Below, one piece after another: positions 1 to 10,564 of a stretch of DNA of 64,000 bases. The notes beneath the pieces are model-generated. The model was not told the origin of the DNA. It saw nothing but the letters and a program-made list of their open reading frames with translations, and did no database searches. Location: NCBI RefSeq assembly GCF_008520305.1, contig NZ_ML703264.1, positions 147,966 to 211,965 on the forward strand, read 5' to 3'. This stretch comes from Mesorhizobium sp. SARCC-RB16n (GTDB lineage: Bacteria > Pseudomonadota > Alphaproteobacteria > Rhizobiales > Rhizobiaceae). The stretch's first letter is position 1. Every line of letters starts with the position of its first letter. The position numbers were made by a program, and so were the translations under genes.

Positions 1-864
1 ATGAATGCCATACCGGCCGTGGTTGCCGGCGTCGAACGTATCGCGATTTGCGTGCCTGCCTCTGGCGGCGCAATACCGCCATTGGTGCTGGTGGCCGCCG
101 ACATAGCCGGCGTGTCCGAAATCTACCGTGTCGGCGGCGCGCAGGCGATCGCTGCATTTGCCTATGGCACCGGGACGATAAAACCCGTCGCCAAGATCGT
201 CGGGCCAGGCAATGCCTATGTCGCCGCGGCCAAAAGGCAGGTGTTCGGCACGGTCGGCATCGATATGATCGCCGGTCCTTCCGAAGTGCTCGTCGTGGCG
301 GACGGTAACAACGATCCGGAGTGGATCGCCGCCGACCTGCTCGCCCAGGCCGAACATGACGTGTCGGCGCAGTCGATCCTGATCACCGACGATCCGGGGT
401 TCGGCAAATCGGTCGAACGGGCGGTCGAGCGTCAGTTGCAAAACTTGTCGCGGGGCGATACGGCGGCGCAGAGCTGGCGCGATTTCGGCGCCGTCATCCT
501 GGTTCCGACGATCGAAGCGTCGCTGCCGCTGGTCGACCGAATCGCGGCCGAGCATGTCGAACTGGCCATCGACGACGCCGAAGGCTTCCTCGCGAAGATG
601 CGCAATGCCGGTGCCGTCTTTCTCGGCCGCCACACGCCGGAAGCTATCGGCGACTACGTCGGCGGCTCCAACCATGTTCTGCCGACGGCGCGCTCGGCGC
701 GCTTCTCATCGGGCCTGTCCGTGCTCGACTTCGTCAAGCGAACCTCGGTCCTGAAGCTCGGGCCGGAGCAGCTGCGCATGCTGGCGCCGGCGGCGATCAC
801 ACTGGCGCAGGCGGAAGGGCTCGACGCGCACGGCCGTTCCGTCGCCATACGGCTGAACATGTAG
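1..864 (+). CDS. hisD: Histidinol dehydrogenase, C-terminal part
   Basis: This is the C-terminal two thirds of histidinol dehydrogenase, the zinc enzyme that oxidises L-histidinol to L-histidine in two NAD-linked steps at the end of histidine biosynthesis. The frame is open from base 1 and the first ATG is an internal methionine. The family is about 430 residues long, so roughly 140 lie left of the window. Visible family blocks are VGPGNAYVAAAKR, DMIAGPSEV, LLAQAEHD and AAEHVEL, the last carrying the Glu-His pair used as active-site base, and SSGLSVLDFVKR near the end. The UPF0262 gene begins 6 nt after the stop, so the two are probably cotranscribed. Confidence 0.97.
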   Translation: MNAIPAVVAGVERIAICVPASGGAIPPLVLVAADIAGVSEIYRVGGAQAIAAFAYGTGTIKPVAKIVGPGNAYVAAAKRQVFGTVGIDMIAGPSEVLVVADGNNDPEWIAADLLAQAEHDVSAQSILITDDPGFGKSVERAVERQLQNLSRGDTAAQSWRDFGAVILVPTIEASLPLVDRIAAEHVELAIDDAEGFLAKMRNAGAVFLGRHTPEAIGDYVGGSNHVLPTARSARFSSGLSVLDFVKRTSVLKLGPEQLRMLAPAAITLAQAEGLDAHGRSVAIRLNM

Positions 865-870
865 GCCGGC

Positions 871-1356
871 ATGACGGGCTCCGATCAAACCCGCGCAAAA
901 CTGATCGATGTCGAACTCGATGAATCGATCGGCCGCTCGACGCCCGACGTCGAGCATGAGCGGGCGGTGGCGATCTTCGACCTGATCGAGGAGAACAGGT
1001 TTCAACCTGTCAACGACAGCGGCACAGGGCCTTACCGGCTGAAGCTGTCGCTGGCCGAGTCCCGTCTGGTTTTCGCCGTGGCGCGCGAGGACGGCGCCTC
1101 CGTCGTCACCCACATCCTGTCGCTGACGCCGCTCAGGCGCATCGTCAAGGATTACTACATGATCTGCGAGAGCTACTACGACGCCATTCGCTCCTCGACG
1201 CCGAGCCATATCGAGGCGATCGACATGGGCCGTCGTGGCCTGCACAATGAGGGCTCGCAGACACTGATGGATCGGCTCTCCGGCAAGATCGACATCGACT
1301 TCGACACGGCGCGACGGCTGTTCACGCTGGTCTGCGTGCTGCACTGGCGGGGCTGA
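871..1356 (+). CDS. UPF0262 family protein
   Basis: This 161-residue cytosolic protein belongs to the uncharacterised UPF0262 family, which is found mainly in alphaproteobacteria. Recognisable stretches are [19 protein letters not shown] near the N-terminus, [20 protein letters not shown] in the middle and [11 protein letters not shown] at the C-terminus. It starts 6 nt after hisD, and its stop codon overlaps the probable start of the phosphatase downstream. Linkage between hisD and a low-molecular-weight phosphatase is typical of rhizobia. No catalytic motif is evident and its function is unknown. Confidence 0.92.
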   Translation: MTGSDQTRAKLIDVELDESIGRSTPDVEHERAVAIFDLIEENRFQPVNDSGTGPYRLKLSLAESRLVFAVAREDGASVVTHILSLTPLRRIVKDYYMICESYYDAIRSSTPSHIEAIDMGRRGLHNEGSQTLMDRLSGKIDIDFDTARRLFTLVCVLHWRG

Positions 1357-1814
1357 TCCTGGCCCCCGGCGCCCTGCCCCGCTCGATCCTGTTCGTCTGC
1401 GGCATGAATGCCGTGCGCTCGCCGATAGCAGAGCAGTTGGCGCGCCGGATGCTGCCCGCCACCATTTTCGTCGCCTCGGCCGGCGTGCGCGCCGGCGAGC
1501 GCGACCCGTTCGTCGATGCCGTGCTTGCCGAGGACGGCCTGACGCTGGGCGAACGTCATCCACGGACGCTGGACGATCTCGAGGACGACTATTTCGACCT
1601 GATCGTGACGCTCGCGCCGGAGGCGCATCATGCCGCGCTCGAACTCACCCGCTCGCTTGCCGTCGAGGTGGAATACTGGCCGACGCCGGACCCGACCGGT
1701 GCCGGCGGCACGCGCGAACAGATCATGGCCAGCTATCGCGACGTGCGCGAGCGGCTGAAGTTGCGCATAAGCCGACGTTTTTTACTTCCCGAAGCAAAAA
1801 ACGCGACGGATTAA
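1353..1814 (+). CDS. Low-molecular-weight protein-tyrosine-phosphatase family protein
   Basis: This is a cytosolic phosphatase of the arsenate-reductase/LMW-PTP fold. The P-loop CGMNAVR (C-x5-R; Cys codon at 1398, Arg at 1416) lies mostly before the first ATG at 1404. A protein starting at that ATG would lack the catalytic cysteine. The aspartate general acid is seen in the WPTPDPTG block near the C-terminus. Reading upstream in frame I find no ATG, GTG or TTG, only CTG codons. CTG 1353 overlaps the UPF0262 stop as CTGA, so translational coupling is plausible. The start is therefore a choice, not a certainty. With CTG 1353 the product is 153 residues, normal for the family. Confidence 0.8.
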   Translation: MILAPGALPRSILFVCGMNAVRSPIAEQLARRMLPATIFVASAGVRAGERDPFVDAVLAEDGLTLGERHPRTLDDLEDDYFDLIVTLAPEAHHAALELTRSLAVEVEYWPTPDPTGAGGTREQIMASYRDVRERLKLRISRRFLLPEAKNATD

Positions 1815-1901
1815 GCGTGTTCACAAGCGAACGATTATCATATAGGTTCCGCCGAAATTCCAGCCGGGGCGCTGGAACTGCCATCCAAGCAAAGGTATCG
1901 A

Positions 1902-2120
1902 ATGCCGAAGGAAGAAGTCCTCGAGTTTCCGGGTATCGTCACGGAATTGTTGCCCAACGCGATGTTCAGGGTAAAGCTCGAAAACGAACACGAGATCATC
2001 GCCCATACGGCCGGACGCATGCGCAAGAACCGCATCCGCGTGCTGACCGGCGACAAGGTTCTGGTCGAGATGACGCCATACGACCTGACCAAGGGCCGCA
2101 TCACCTACCGTTTCAAGTAA
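1902..2120 (+). CDS. infA: Translation initiation factor IF-1
   Basis: This 72-residue protein is the S1-type OB-fold factor that binds the 30S A-site during initiation. It matches the family along its whole length: [20 protein letters not shown] at the N-terminus, the [16 protein letters not shown] core and the [10 protein letters not shown] end. The usual N-terminal MAKE is MPKE here. An AAAGG element lies about 6 nt before the ATG. It sits between the phosphatase and maf, the normal rhizobial arrangement. Confidence 0.98.
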   Translation: MPKEEVLEFPGIVTELLPNAMFRVKLENEHEIIAHTAGRMRKNRIRVLTGDKVLVEMTPYDLTKGRITYRFK

Positions 2121-2138
2121 GATCAAGACCCGAGCGCG

Positions 2139-2765
2139 ATGAGCATTTTGCAAAAGCTGGTGCTTGCCTCGGGTTCGCCGCGCCGCATCGAACTCTTGCA
2201 GCAGGCCGGCATCGAGCCGGACCGTATCCTGCCAGCCGATATCGACGAAACGCCGCTGCGTGCCGAGCATCCGCGTTCGCTGGCCAAACGCCTGTCCAAG
2301 GAAAAGGCCGAGAAGGCGTTCGCGTCGCTGAAGACCGAGACCGACTATGCACCGAGCTTCGTGCTGGCCGCAGACACGGTGGTTGCCGTGGGGCGGCGCA
2401 TCCTGCCCAAGGCCGAAACGCTGGACGATGCCGCCAACTGCCTCGGGCTCCTGTCCGGCCGTTCTCACCGGGTCTATTCAGGCATCTGCCTGATCACGCC
2501 GGGCGGCAAATTGCGCCAGCGGCTGGTCGAGACGCGGGTGCGTTTCAAGCGGCTGCCGCGCGAGGAAATCGACGCCTATGTCGCCTCGGGTGAATGGCGC
2601 GGCAAGGCCGGCGGCTATGCCGTCCAGGGTCTCGCCGGCTCTTTCGTCGTCAAGCTCGTCGGCTCCTACACCAACATCGTCGGCCTCCCGCTCTATGAGA
2701 CGGCGGCGCTGCTCTCGGGCGAAGGTTTCAAGACCCATCAAAACTGGTCGTCCGCGCGGCCATGA
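2139..2765 (+). CDS. maf: Maf-like nucleoside-triphosphate pyrophosphatase
   Basis: This 208-residue Maf/ham1-superfamily enzyme hydrolyses non-canonical or surplus nucleoside triphosphates to monophosphates and pyrophosphate in the cytosol. Maf proteins have been linked to septum inhibition. The family signature ASGSPRR is at residues 10-16. ADIDETP follows, with the catalytic aspartate in LAADTVV around residue 80, then [11 protein letters not shown] and [13 protein letters not shown]. It starts 18 nt after infA, and its TGA overlaps the ATG of yacG. I cannot tell from sequence alone whether it is the dTTP/UTP (YhdE) or the YceF-like subgroup. Confidence 0.95.
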   Translation: MSILQKLVLASGSPRRIELLQQAGIEPDRILPADIDETPLRAEHPRSLAKRLSKEKAEKAFASLKTETDYAPSFVLAADTVVAVGRRILPKAETLDDAANCLGLLSGRSHRVYSGICLITPGGKLRQRLVETRVRFKRLPREEIDAYVASGEWRGKAGGYAVQGLAGSFVVKLVGSYTNIVGLPLYETAALLSGEGFKTHQNWSSARP

Positions 2766-2959
2766 GCCTCGACGACAAAGTGACGCCGTTGCGGCCCAAG
2801 CGCCCTTGCCCCGAATGCGGCAAGCCTTCGGCGCGCGAGACCTATCCGTTCTGCTCGACGCGCTGCAAGGACATCGACCTCAACCGTTGGCTGAAGGGCG
2901 CCTATGTCATCTCCGCTCGTGACGACGAGGAAGAACCAGACACCGACGAGCCAAAATGA
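2762..2959 (+). CDS. yacG: DNA gyrase inhibitor YacG
   Basis: This 65-residue zinc protein binds GyrB and inhibits DNA gyrase in E. coli. Four cysteines form the zinc site: CPECGK and CSTRC. They are followed by the conserved [12 protein letters not shown] block and an acidic tail. The gene overlaps maf by 4 nt (ATGA), so translation is coupled. In many rhizobia a tRNA-Phe gene lies close to yacG. Here the tRNA-Phe is 17.6 kb away, beyond two sugar operons. Confidence 0.95.
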   Translation: MSLDDKVTPLRPKRPCPECGKPSARETYPFCSTRCKDIDLNRWLKGAYVISARDDEEEPDTDEPK

Positions 2960-2966
2960 GACGAGC

Positions 2967-2990
2967 GCCGCCGTCAGGCGGCTTCGTTCT
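2967..2990 (+). terminator. Terminator-like hairpin between convergent yacG and GH4 gene
   Basis: A 6-bp stem GCCGCC/GGCGGC with a 4-nt loop lies just after yacG and is followed by TTCGTTCTT. It overlaps the stop codon of the convergent GH4 gene. It resembles a short rho-independent terminator for yacG, but the T-run is interrupted. Confidence 0.4.
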
Positions 2991-4359
2991 TACGTTTGAC
3001 GCGCGCCCAAGCCGGCAGCCAGTCGCCGTGAGCGGCCAGAAGATCGTCGACCAATGACCAGATCTGGTCGAGGTCGAGTTCGGCCGCGGTGTGCGGGTCC
3101 ATCATCGCCGCATGGTAGATGTGTTCGCGGTTTTCGCTCATCAGCGCCCGCACCGTCAGTTCCTGGACGTTGATGTTGGTGCGGATCAGCGCTGTAAGCT
3201 GCGGCGGCAGGTCGCCTATATAGGTCGGCTGGATGCCGGACGCGTCGACCAGGCACGGCACTTCGGCCGCGCAATCGCGGGGCAGCGAGGTGATGCAGCC
3301 ATTGTTGCGGACATTGCCGTAGATCACAGACGGCTCGCCGGTCCAGACCGAATTCATGATCGAGGAGGCATACTCCTTGGACTCCTCGACCTCGATACGT
3401 TGGGCCGAGCGGTGGGCCTGCGCCTGGTCCTTCCAGCGCTCGATCTGCTCGACGCAGCGCTTGGGGTATTCGTCGAGCGGAATGCCGTATTTCTCGATCA
3501 GATCGGGGCGGCCGTCCTTGATGAAATAGGGTGTGTATTCGGCGAAATGCTCCGAGCTTTCGGTGACGAAATAGCCCAGCCGGGTCAGCATCTCGTAGCG
3601 CACCTTGTTCGGGCAGCGCGGGTTCCAGCCAGGCTTGGGCGCGCGGCCTTCGCGGTAGGAGCGCACGAGGTCGGGATAGAGGTCGCGGTAGGATCCGTCC
3701 GGCTGGCGATGCTCGAATTTCAGGTAGAAGGCCATGTGGTTGATACCGGCCGAGCGGTAACGGATATCCTCGTAGGGAAGGTCGAGATCGTGCGCCAGTT
3801 CCATCGCCGTGCCCTGCACCGAGTGGCACAGCCCGACCTGCCTGATCTCGGGATATTTCTCCGAGATCGCCCAGGTGTTGATCGCCATCGGATTGACATA
3901 TTGCAGCATGATTGCCTGCGGGCAGACGGCAAGCATGTCCTCGCAGATCTTCCACAGATGCGGCACGGTCCTCAGACCCCGCATGATGCCGCCGACGCCG
4001 AGTGTATCGGCGATCGTCTGGCGCAGGCCGTAAGTCTTCGGCACCTCGAAATCCGTGACCGTGCAGGGCTCATAGCCGCCGATCTGGAAGGCTACGACGA
4101 CGAAGTCGGCGCCGCTGAGCGCCTTGCGCTGGTTCGTGTAAGTCTCGGCCTTCGCCTTGACGCCGAGCGTGGCGATCAGCTTGTTGACGACGACGGCGCT
4201 TTCCTCCAGCCGCTGTGCATTGATGTCCATCAGCGCGATCGTCGCGCCCGAAAGTGCCGGGCGCTGCAGCACGTCGCCGACGATATTCTTCATGAACACC
4301 GTCGATCCGGCGCCGATGAAAGTGATCCTGGGGTGTCTTGCCAATGTAACCTCCGGCAT
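2974..4359 (-). CDS. melA: GH4 alpha-galactosidase (MelA type)
   Basis: This 461-residue family 4 glycosidase uses NAD+ and a divalent metal and cleaves by an oxidation-elimination mechanism. FIGAGS near the N-terminus is the dinucleotide loop. NPMAINTWA, CHSVQG and GINHMAFYL carry the metal-binding Cys and His. CHSV is the motif described for alpha-galactosidases within GH4. The start is set at the ATG at 4359 (MPEVTL), 4 nt after the transporter ATPase stop; the 46 codons upstream in frame look non-coding. It is the last gene of the six-gene operon and has no signal peptide, so it would hydrolyse imported melibiose- or raffinose-type sugars in the cytosol. Confidence 0.85.
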   Translation of the reverse strand: MPEVTLARHPRITFIGAGSTVFMKNIVGDVLQRPALSGATIALMDINAQRLEESAVVVNKLIATLGVKAKAETYTNQRKALSGADFVVVAFQIGGYEPCTVTDFEVPKTYGLRQTIADTLGVGGIMRGLRTVPHLWKICEDMLAVCPQAIMLQYVNPMAINTWAISEKYPEIRQVGLCHSVQGTAMELAHDLDLPYEDIRYRSAGINHMAFYLKFEHRQPDGSYRDLYPDLVRSYREGRAPKPGWNPRCPNKVRYEMLTRLGYFVTESSEHFAEYTPYFIKDGRPDLIEKYGIPLDEYPKRCVEQIERWKDQAQAHRSAQRIEVEESKEYASSIMNSVWTGEPSVIYGNVRNNGCITSLPRDCAAEVPCLVDASGIQPTYIGDLPPQLTALIRTNINVQELTVRALMSENREHIYHAAMMDPHTAAELDLDQIWSLVDDLLAAHGDWLPAWARVKRKNEAA

Positions 4360-4363
4360 AAGT

Positions 4364-6031
<1,668 letters not shown>

Positions 6032-6041
6032 CCCGGTCCCC

Positions 6042-7178
6042 TCAATACGGATCGACGGCATCGCGCAGGCCGTCGCCCAGCGCGTTGAAGGCGAAGACGG
6101 TGACGAGCACGAAGCCGACCGGCGACAGGATCCAGGGATAGGTGCCGATGACCGAATAGGTCGCGGTGTCCTGCAGCATCAGGCCCCAGGAGATCAGCGG
6201 CGGCTTGACCGCAAAACCGAGGAACCCGAGGAAGGATTCCAGCAGCACCACCGTCGGGATCGCCAGCGTCACGGCGACGATCACATGGCTCATCACATTG
6301 GGGAAGATGTGCTGCAGGATGATGCGCCGGTCCGTCGCGCCGACCGCCATGGCGGCGCGCACATATTCGATGCGCGCCAGCGCCAGTGTCTTGCCGCGCA
6401 CCTCGCGTGACATCTGTGCCCAGCCGAGCGCCGACATGACGATGATGACGAAGGCGAGGAACACATTGGTCGGCGCGGTGACCGGGATCAGCGTCGTCAG
6501 CGCCAGGTAGAGCGGCAGTTGCGGGAAGGCGAGCACCAGTTCGACGAAGCGCTGCATCCAGACGTCGAACCGGCCGCCGAAATAGCCTGAGACCATGCCG
6601 ACCGTGGTGCCGATGACGGTGATGATGAAGACGACCGTCAGGGCGATCATCAGCGAGACGCGCGAGCCGTGGATGGCGCGCGACAGCACATCTCGGCCGA
6701 ATTTGTCGGTGCCGAGGAAATGCACCGGCTGGCCGTCCGTCGAGGCGAAGAAATGCCGGTTCGCCGGTATCAGTCCGAAAAGCTTGTATGGCGCACCCTC
6801 GACAAAGAAGCCAAGCAGCCTCGGGTGGTCGTAGTCAGGGCCGACGATGGGCTGGAACGTGACCGGATCGAGGTCGGCCGAATCGGACAGTGCATAGACC
6901 CTCGGCCGTGCGACGAAATTGCCGTCCTTGTCGTGGAAGGACGGCAGCTGCGGCGGAGCGAAGCCGACATCGGTCGCCTTCGGGTCCATCGGCGCCAGGA
7001 ATTCGGCGAACACGACCATGACCAAGAGCAGCACGACGAGCCAAAGCCCGGCCATACCGGTCCAGGAGCGTCTCAGCCGGCGCCAGACAAGCGCCATGTA
7101 GCTCTCATTGCCGCGCGCCGGCGGTACTGTTGCTCGCTCGGCCGGCAGTGGCGGCAGTGAAGGATCTCGTGCCAGCAT
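6042..7178 (-). CDS. ABC transporter permease, DppC/OppC type
   Basis: This 378-residue inner-membrane permease begins with a hydrophilic N-terminus, then a membrane helix (LWLVVLLLVMVVFAEFLAP). A periplasmic loop of about 110 residues follows, longer than in DppC. The binding-protein-dependent transport core covers the C-terminal half. HFLGTDKFGRDVLSRAIHGS is the usual DppC entry block, and the ATPase coupling loop is YVRAAMAVGATDRRIILQHI. It begins one base before the stop of the other permease gene, with GGGAGGG in that gene's end. The product ends 10 nt before the ATPase gene. Confidence 0.88.
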   Translation of the reverse strand: MLARDPSLPPLPAERATVPPARGNESYMALVWRRLRRSWTGMAGLWLVVLLLVMVVFAEFLAPMDPKATDVGFAPPQLPSFHDKDGNFVARPRVYALSDSADLDPVTFQPIVGPDYDHPRLLGFFVEGAPYKLFGLIPANRHFFASTDGQPVHFLGTDKFGRDVLSRAIHGSRVSLMIALTVVFIITVIGTTVGMVSGYFGGRFDVWMQRFVELVLAFPQLPLYLALTTLIPVTAPTNVFLAFVIIVMSALGWAQMSREVRGKTLALARIEYVRAAMAVGATDRRIILQHIFPNVMSHVIVAVTLAIPTVVLLESFLGFLGFAVKPPLISWGLMLQDTATYSVIGTYPWILSPVGFVLVTVFAFNALGDGLRDAVDPY

Positions 7179-8186
7179 CTAGCCCTCCCCGAACTGGCGC
7201 ACGCGCGGATCGAGCAGGACGAGCAGCATGTCGGCGATGATGTTGCCGACGATCAGCGTCGCCGACAGCACCATCATGAAGGTGGCGGTGACATAGACGT
7301 CGCCGACCGCCATCGAGCCGACGATCGCCGGACCGACGGTCGGCAGGGCGAAGATGATCGCCGTCTCGATCTCGCCGGTCAGCATGTAGGGCAGCACCAC
7401 GCCCTGGTACATGACGAGCGGATGCAAGGCATTGGGCACGGCGTGGCGCATGACCACGGCGCTGCCGGTCAGGCCCTTGGCCTTGGCCGTCTCGACATAT
7501 TGCGCGTTCAGCGTATCCAGCAGATTGCCGCGCATGACGCGCATATTGTAGGCGAGGCCGCCGAAGGTGGCGATCGCCACCACCGGCCAGACATGCTTGA
7601 CCAGGTCGACGAACTTGGCCCACGACCATGGCGCGCCGCCATATTGCGGCGAGAAGAACGAGCCGATCTCCGACACGTTGAACTGGAAGACCAGGAGATA
7701 GACGATGATCAGCGCCATCAGGAAGCGCGGCACCGTCATGCCGAGGAACGAAATCGCCGACAGAGTCGAGTCGATCCAGGTGTATTGCCGGGTCGCCGCC
7801 CATATGCCGAAGGTGATGCCCAGCACCGAGGCAAGCAGATGGCAGACCAAAGCCAGAAGCAGCGTGCGCGGCAGGCGCTCGCCGACGACGTCGGCCACCG
7901 GCTTGTTGTAATAGAGGCTGTAGCCGAAATCGCCGCGGGTGACGATGCCGCCGATCCAGTTGAGATACTGGACGGGCAGCGGCTTATCGAGGCCGTGTTC
8001 GACGCGATAGGCCTGGGCCTGCGCGTCGGCCTCGGCGAAGGAGGCTCCGCCCTGGTTGATCAGCTGCGAGCGGATGTAATCGGCATAATCGCCAGGCGGC
8101 GCCTGGATGATGGCAAAGGTGACCAGGCTCAGAATAGCGAGAACCGGTATCGCCGACGCTATGCGCATGAGCAGGAATCGCAGCAT
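7179..8186 (-). CDS. ABC transporter permease, DppB/OppB type
   Basis: This 335-residue integral membrane permease has a first helix at about residues 8-28, then a periplasmic loop, then five C-terminal helices. The DppB hallmark GLDKPLPVQYLNWIGGIVTR is present, and the cytoplasmic coupling loop is YVETAKAKGLTGSAVVMRHA. GAGGAAGCGG precedes the ATG. Between it and the upstream binding-protein gene lies a 136-nt spacer with a strong GC hairpin. That layout would let the binding protein be made in excess over the membrane parts. Confidence 0.88.
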   Translation of the reverse strand: MLRFLLMRIASAIPVLAILSLVTFAIIQAPPGDYADYIRSQLINQGGASFAEADAQAQAYRVEHGLDKPLPVQYLNWIGGIVTRGDFGYSLYYNKPVADVVGERLPRTLLLALVCHLLASVLGITFGIWAATRQYTWIDSTLSAISFLGMTVPRFLMALIIVYLLVFQFNVSEIGSFFSPQYGGAPWSWAKFVDLVKHVWPVVAIATFGGLAYNMRVMRGNLLDTLNAQYVETAKAKGLTGSAVVMRHAVPNALHPLVMYQGVVLPYMLTGEIETAIIFALPTVGPAIVGSMAVGDVYVTATFMMVLSATLIVGNIIADMLLVLLDPRVRQFGEG

Positions 8187-8250
8187 GGACGGTCCGCTTC
8201 CTCATCTCGCCGGCCGCTCCCTTGGAGGGGCATTCGGAGGGTTGGTTTGT

Positions 8251-8277
8251 CCCGGCCGCGCCAGCGGCGCGGCCGGG
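8251..8277 (-). promoter_or_regulatory. GC hairpin between binding-protein and permease genes
   Basis: A perfect 12-bp inverted repeat CCCGGCCGCGCC/GGCGCGGCCGGG with a 3-nt loop lies in the spacer after the binding-protein gene. No T-run follows on the minus strand. It probably acts as a partial attenuator or as a 3' mRNA-stabilising structure, not as a full terminator, because the operon continues in the same direction. Confidence 0.55.
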
Positions 8278-8297
8278 TCTCTCTCAGTCAGGGGAGG

Positions 8298-8337
8298 TAA
8301 ACTTACATCGGGGCCCTTAAACTTACATCGGCCCCTT
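8298..8337. repeat. 20-bp tandem duplication over the stop codon of the binding-protein gene
   Basis: TAAACTTACATCG occurs twice, at 8298-8310 and 8318-8330, exactly 20 bp apart. Each copy is followed by a run of G and C that is similar but not identical. The right copy contains the stop codon of the binding-protein gene. The left copy is extra 3'-UTR sequence, so the event leaves the protein intact. Confidence 0.7.
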
Positions 8338-10404
8338 GTCTCCGGGCTTGCCGGGAAGCTCTTCGGGGAACAGTTCGTATTTGGCCTGCTTGTCGGCCGC
8401 GACGAAGACCCGTTCGCGGATGATCGAATCCTCTGCCCAGTTGAACATGAAGATCGGTGTACCCTGCGGAATGTTCGAGAAGCGCTTGTTGATGATCAGC
8501 GCGCCGGGATATTCCGTCAGGCCGATATTGTAGACGTGCTCGGTCGAGATCTTCTGGAAGTCCCGCATCAGACTGGCGCGCTGGTTGTTATCCGCCGACG
8601 AGACGAACTTGTTGACGATGTCGACGAGGTCCTTCTCGAAAGGCATCAGATCGACCTCGCCGCTTTCCGGCGCGCGGTGATCCCAGCTGGTCTTGGGGCC
8701 GACTGGAGCGAGCTGCACGGTGTTCTGCACCACGGAGGTCAGCTCCTGCTCATTGCGCCGGATCAGCCAGTCGAAGCGGCCTGAATATTGCGTGGCATCG
8801 CGCTGGGTACCGTTGAGCCCGTTGAGCACGATCCGGAGGCCAAGCTTCTCCATCTGCGCGACGACGCCTTCGGCGAGGCTCTTGTCGGTCGTGTAGTCGT
8901 TGTTGACCAGCATCACGATCTCGACATTCTTGCCGCCGGCGGTTCCGGCGGGGAAGTTGACGAAACCATCGCCGTCGGTGTCCTTCAGGCCGGCCTTGGC
9001 GAGTTCGGCCTTGGCGCCCTCGAGGTCGAAAGGATAGTAGACGGTGGATTTGCGGTCGTAAAAACTGGTGCCCGATGAGAGGCCGCCCGGATAGATCGCG
9101 GTGAACGGCCCCTTGACGAGGGAATCGCCCAGCGCCTTTCGGTCAAGCGCCATGGTGACAGCCTTGCGGAAATCCTCGTTGCGGTTCAGTTCGCGGATCG
9201 CCTGGCCGCGCTCGTCCGGGTTGCCCCAGCCATTGGCGGAAAAGTTCAGGCGCAGATTGTAGCCGATCAGCCGCGGGCCGAAGGCCAGACGTGCCGGCGC
9301 ATTCGGCTCCGCCGCGCGCTTCAGAGAGGCGACGAAGTTTTCAGGCTGCTCGAGATTGGAGAAGTCGCCTGCGCCGGCGACCGCCTGCACGTCCCGGTCG
9401 GCCCAGGTCGACAGCTTGTAATGCAGCTCGTTGAGATAGGGCAGCTGGTTGCCCTTCTCGTCCACCTTCCAATAGTAGGGATTGCGGCGCATGACGATGA
9501 TGTCGTCGGCCCGATATTCGACCGGCACCCAGGCGCCCATGACAGGTATGTTCATATATTCCGGCGGGAACGCGTTCTTGAACTGGTCGTAGGTGTTCTT
9601 CGAATATTTCGGGTGCTGCGGCTTCAAGATATGCGAGGGACCGGGGCAGAAGGTGCCATAGGCCATTGCGTAGAGGTGCTGTTTCGGGAAGGCGTCCTTG
9701 AAGGTCCACTCGACGGTATAGTCGTCGATCTTCTTGAGCGTCGTGCCGACGCCAAAGGTTTCCTGAGTGGCACCATTGAGCGGCGAGACGTTGGGATCCA
9801 TGACCTCGTCGTCCCAGTAGAACATCACGTCGTCGGCGTTGAATGGCACGCCGTCGGACCATTTGGCGCCTTCGATCAGGTGCATGGTCAGCTTGTGGCC
9901 ATCGGCTGACCAATCCCAACTTTTGGCGAGGTTGGGCAGCGGCTCGGTGTCCTTCGCCTCAACCTGGAACAGCGGCGCGGTGCGTGTCAGGCACTCGGAA
10001 AGGCCGATGTCGATGCCGCCCCAGCCTTGTGTCTGGCCGGCGCCGTAGTTCCAGCCTTCCGGCCGGCCGCCGATGACATGGCGCATCGTATCGCCATAGA
10101 CGCCGATGCCATCCGGCATATTGCCGGTCTTGAAGACCAGCGGCTCTTTCGGCAGCCGGTCTTTCACCGGCGGCAGCTTGCCGGCTTTGACGTATTTTTC
10201 CGTGACCCAGTCGGGCTCGTGATAGGCGGGTAGCGCCTTGAACTCCAGGATGGAGTCGCGCGCCACATACTTGATCTTGCCCTCGGCCGGAAACGTCGCC
10301 GGCACCGGCGGGACGGTCGGTTCGGAAGCGAAAGCGTTAAGCGCCGGAACAGAGACGCTCAGCGCCAGTCCAGCGGCAATGCCAATGCTGCGTAGGTTCC
10401 TCAT
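8323..10404 (-). CDS. agpA: Periplasmic alpha-galactoside-binding protein (AgpA-like, SBP family 5)
   Basis: This 693-residue solute-binding protein is of the oligopeptide family. It is long for peptide-binding members (about 530) but matches the size I recall for the sugar-binding AgpA subgroup of rhizobia. Residues 1-27 form a signal peptide (RSIGIAAGLALSVSVPA, then NAFA). Family blocks include GAKWSDGVPFNADDVMFYWD and EDFRKAVTMALDRKALGD. It lies between two GH4 glycosidase genes and two permeases. Sinorhizobium AgpA, needed for melibiose and raffinose uptake, has the same family membership and neighbourhood. Substrate is inferred from that parallel, not from binding residues. Confidence 0.8.
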   Translation of the reverse strand: MRNLRSIGIAAGLALSVSVPALNAFASEPTVPPVPATFPAEGKIKYVARDSILEFKALPAYHEPDWVTEKYVKAGKLPPVKDRLPKEPLVFKTGNMPDGIGVYGDTMRHVIGGRPEGWNYGAGQTQGWGGIDIGLSECLTRTAPLFQVEAKDTEPLPNLAKSWDWSADGHKLTMHLIEGAKWSDGVPFNADDVMFYWDDEVMDPNVSPLNGATQETFGVGTTLKKIDDYTVEWTFKDAFPKQHLYAMAYGTFCPGPSHILKPQHPKYSKNTYDQFKNAFPPEYMNIPVMGAWVPVEYRADDIIVMRRNPYYWKVDEKGNQLPYLNELHYKLSTWADRDVQAVAGAGDFSNLEQPENFVASLKRAAEPNAPARLAFGPRLIGYNLRLNFSANGWGNPDERGQAIRELNRNEDFRKAVTMALDRKALGDSLVKGPFTAIYPGGLSSGTSFYDRKSTVYYPFDLEGAKAELAKAGLKDTDGDGFVNFPAGTAGGKNVEIVMLVNNDYTTDKSLAEGVVAQMEKLGLRIVLNGLNGTQRDATQYSGRFDWLIRRNEQELTSVVQNTVQLAPVGPKTSWDHRAPESGEVDLMPFEKDLVDIVNKFVSSADNNQRASLMRDFQKISTEHVYNIGLTEYPGALIINKRFSNIPQGTPIFMFNWAEDSIIRERVFVAADKQAKYELFPEELPGKPGDKGPM

Positions 10405-10564
10405 TGTCTCTCCTCCCTCGTGTTCAGACGGTTGCTGCTGCTCGTCTTGTTATGCCCTATGCAATTCCGGACGGAGAGCCGCTTCACACGTCTCCTGGAA
10501 TTGCTCCTGGACGACTGACTGCGATGGACCTGCCTCCCGTGGATCCGCCGCCGCGCCCAATTTT

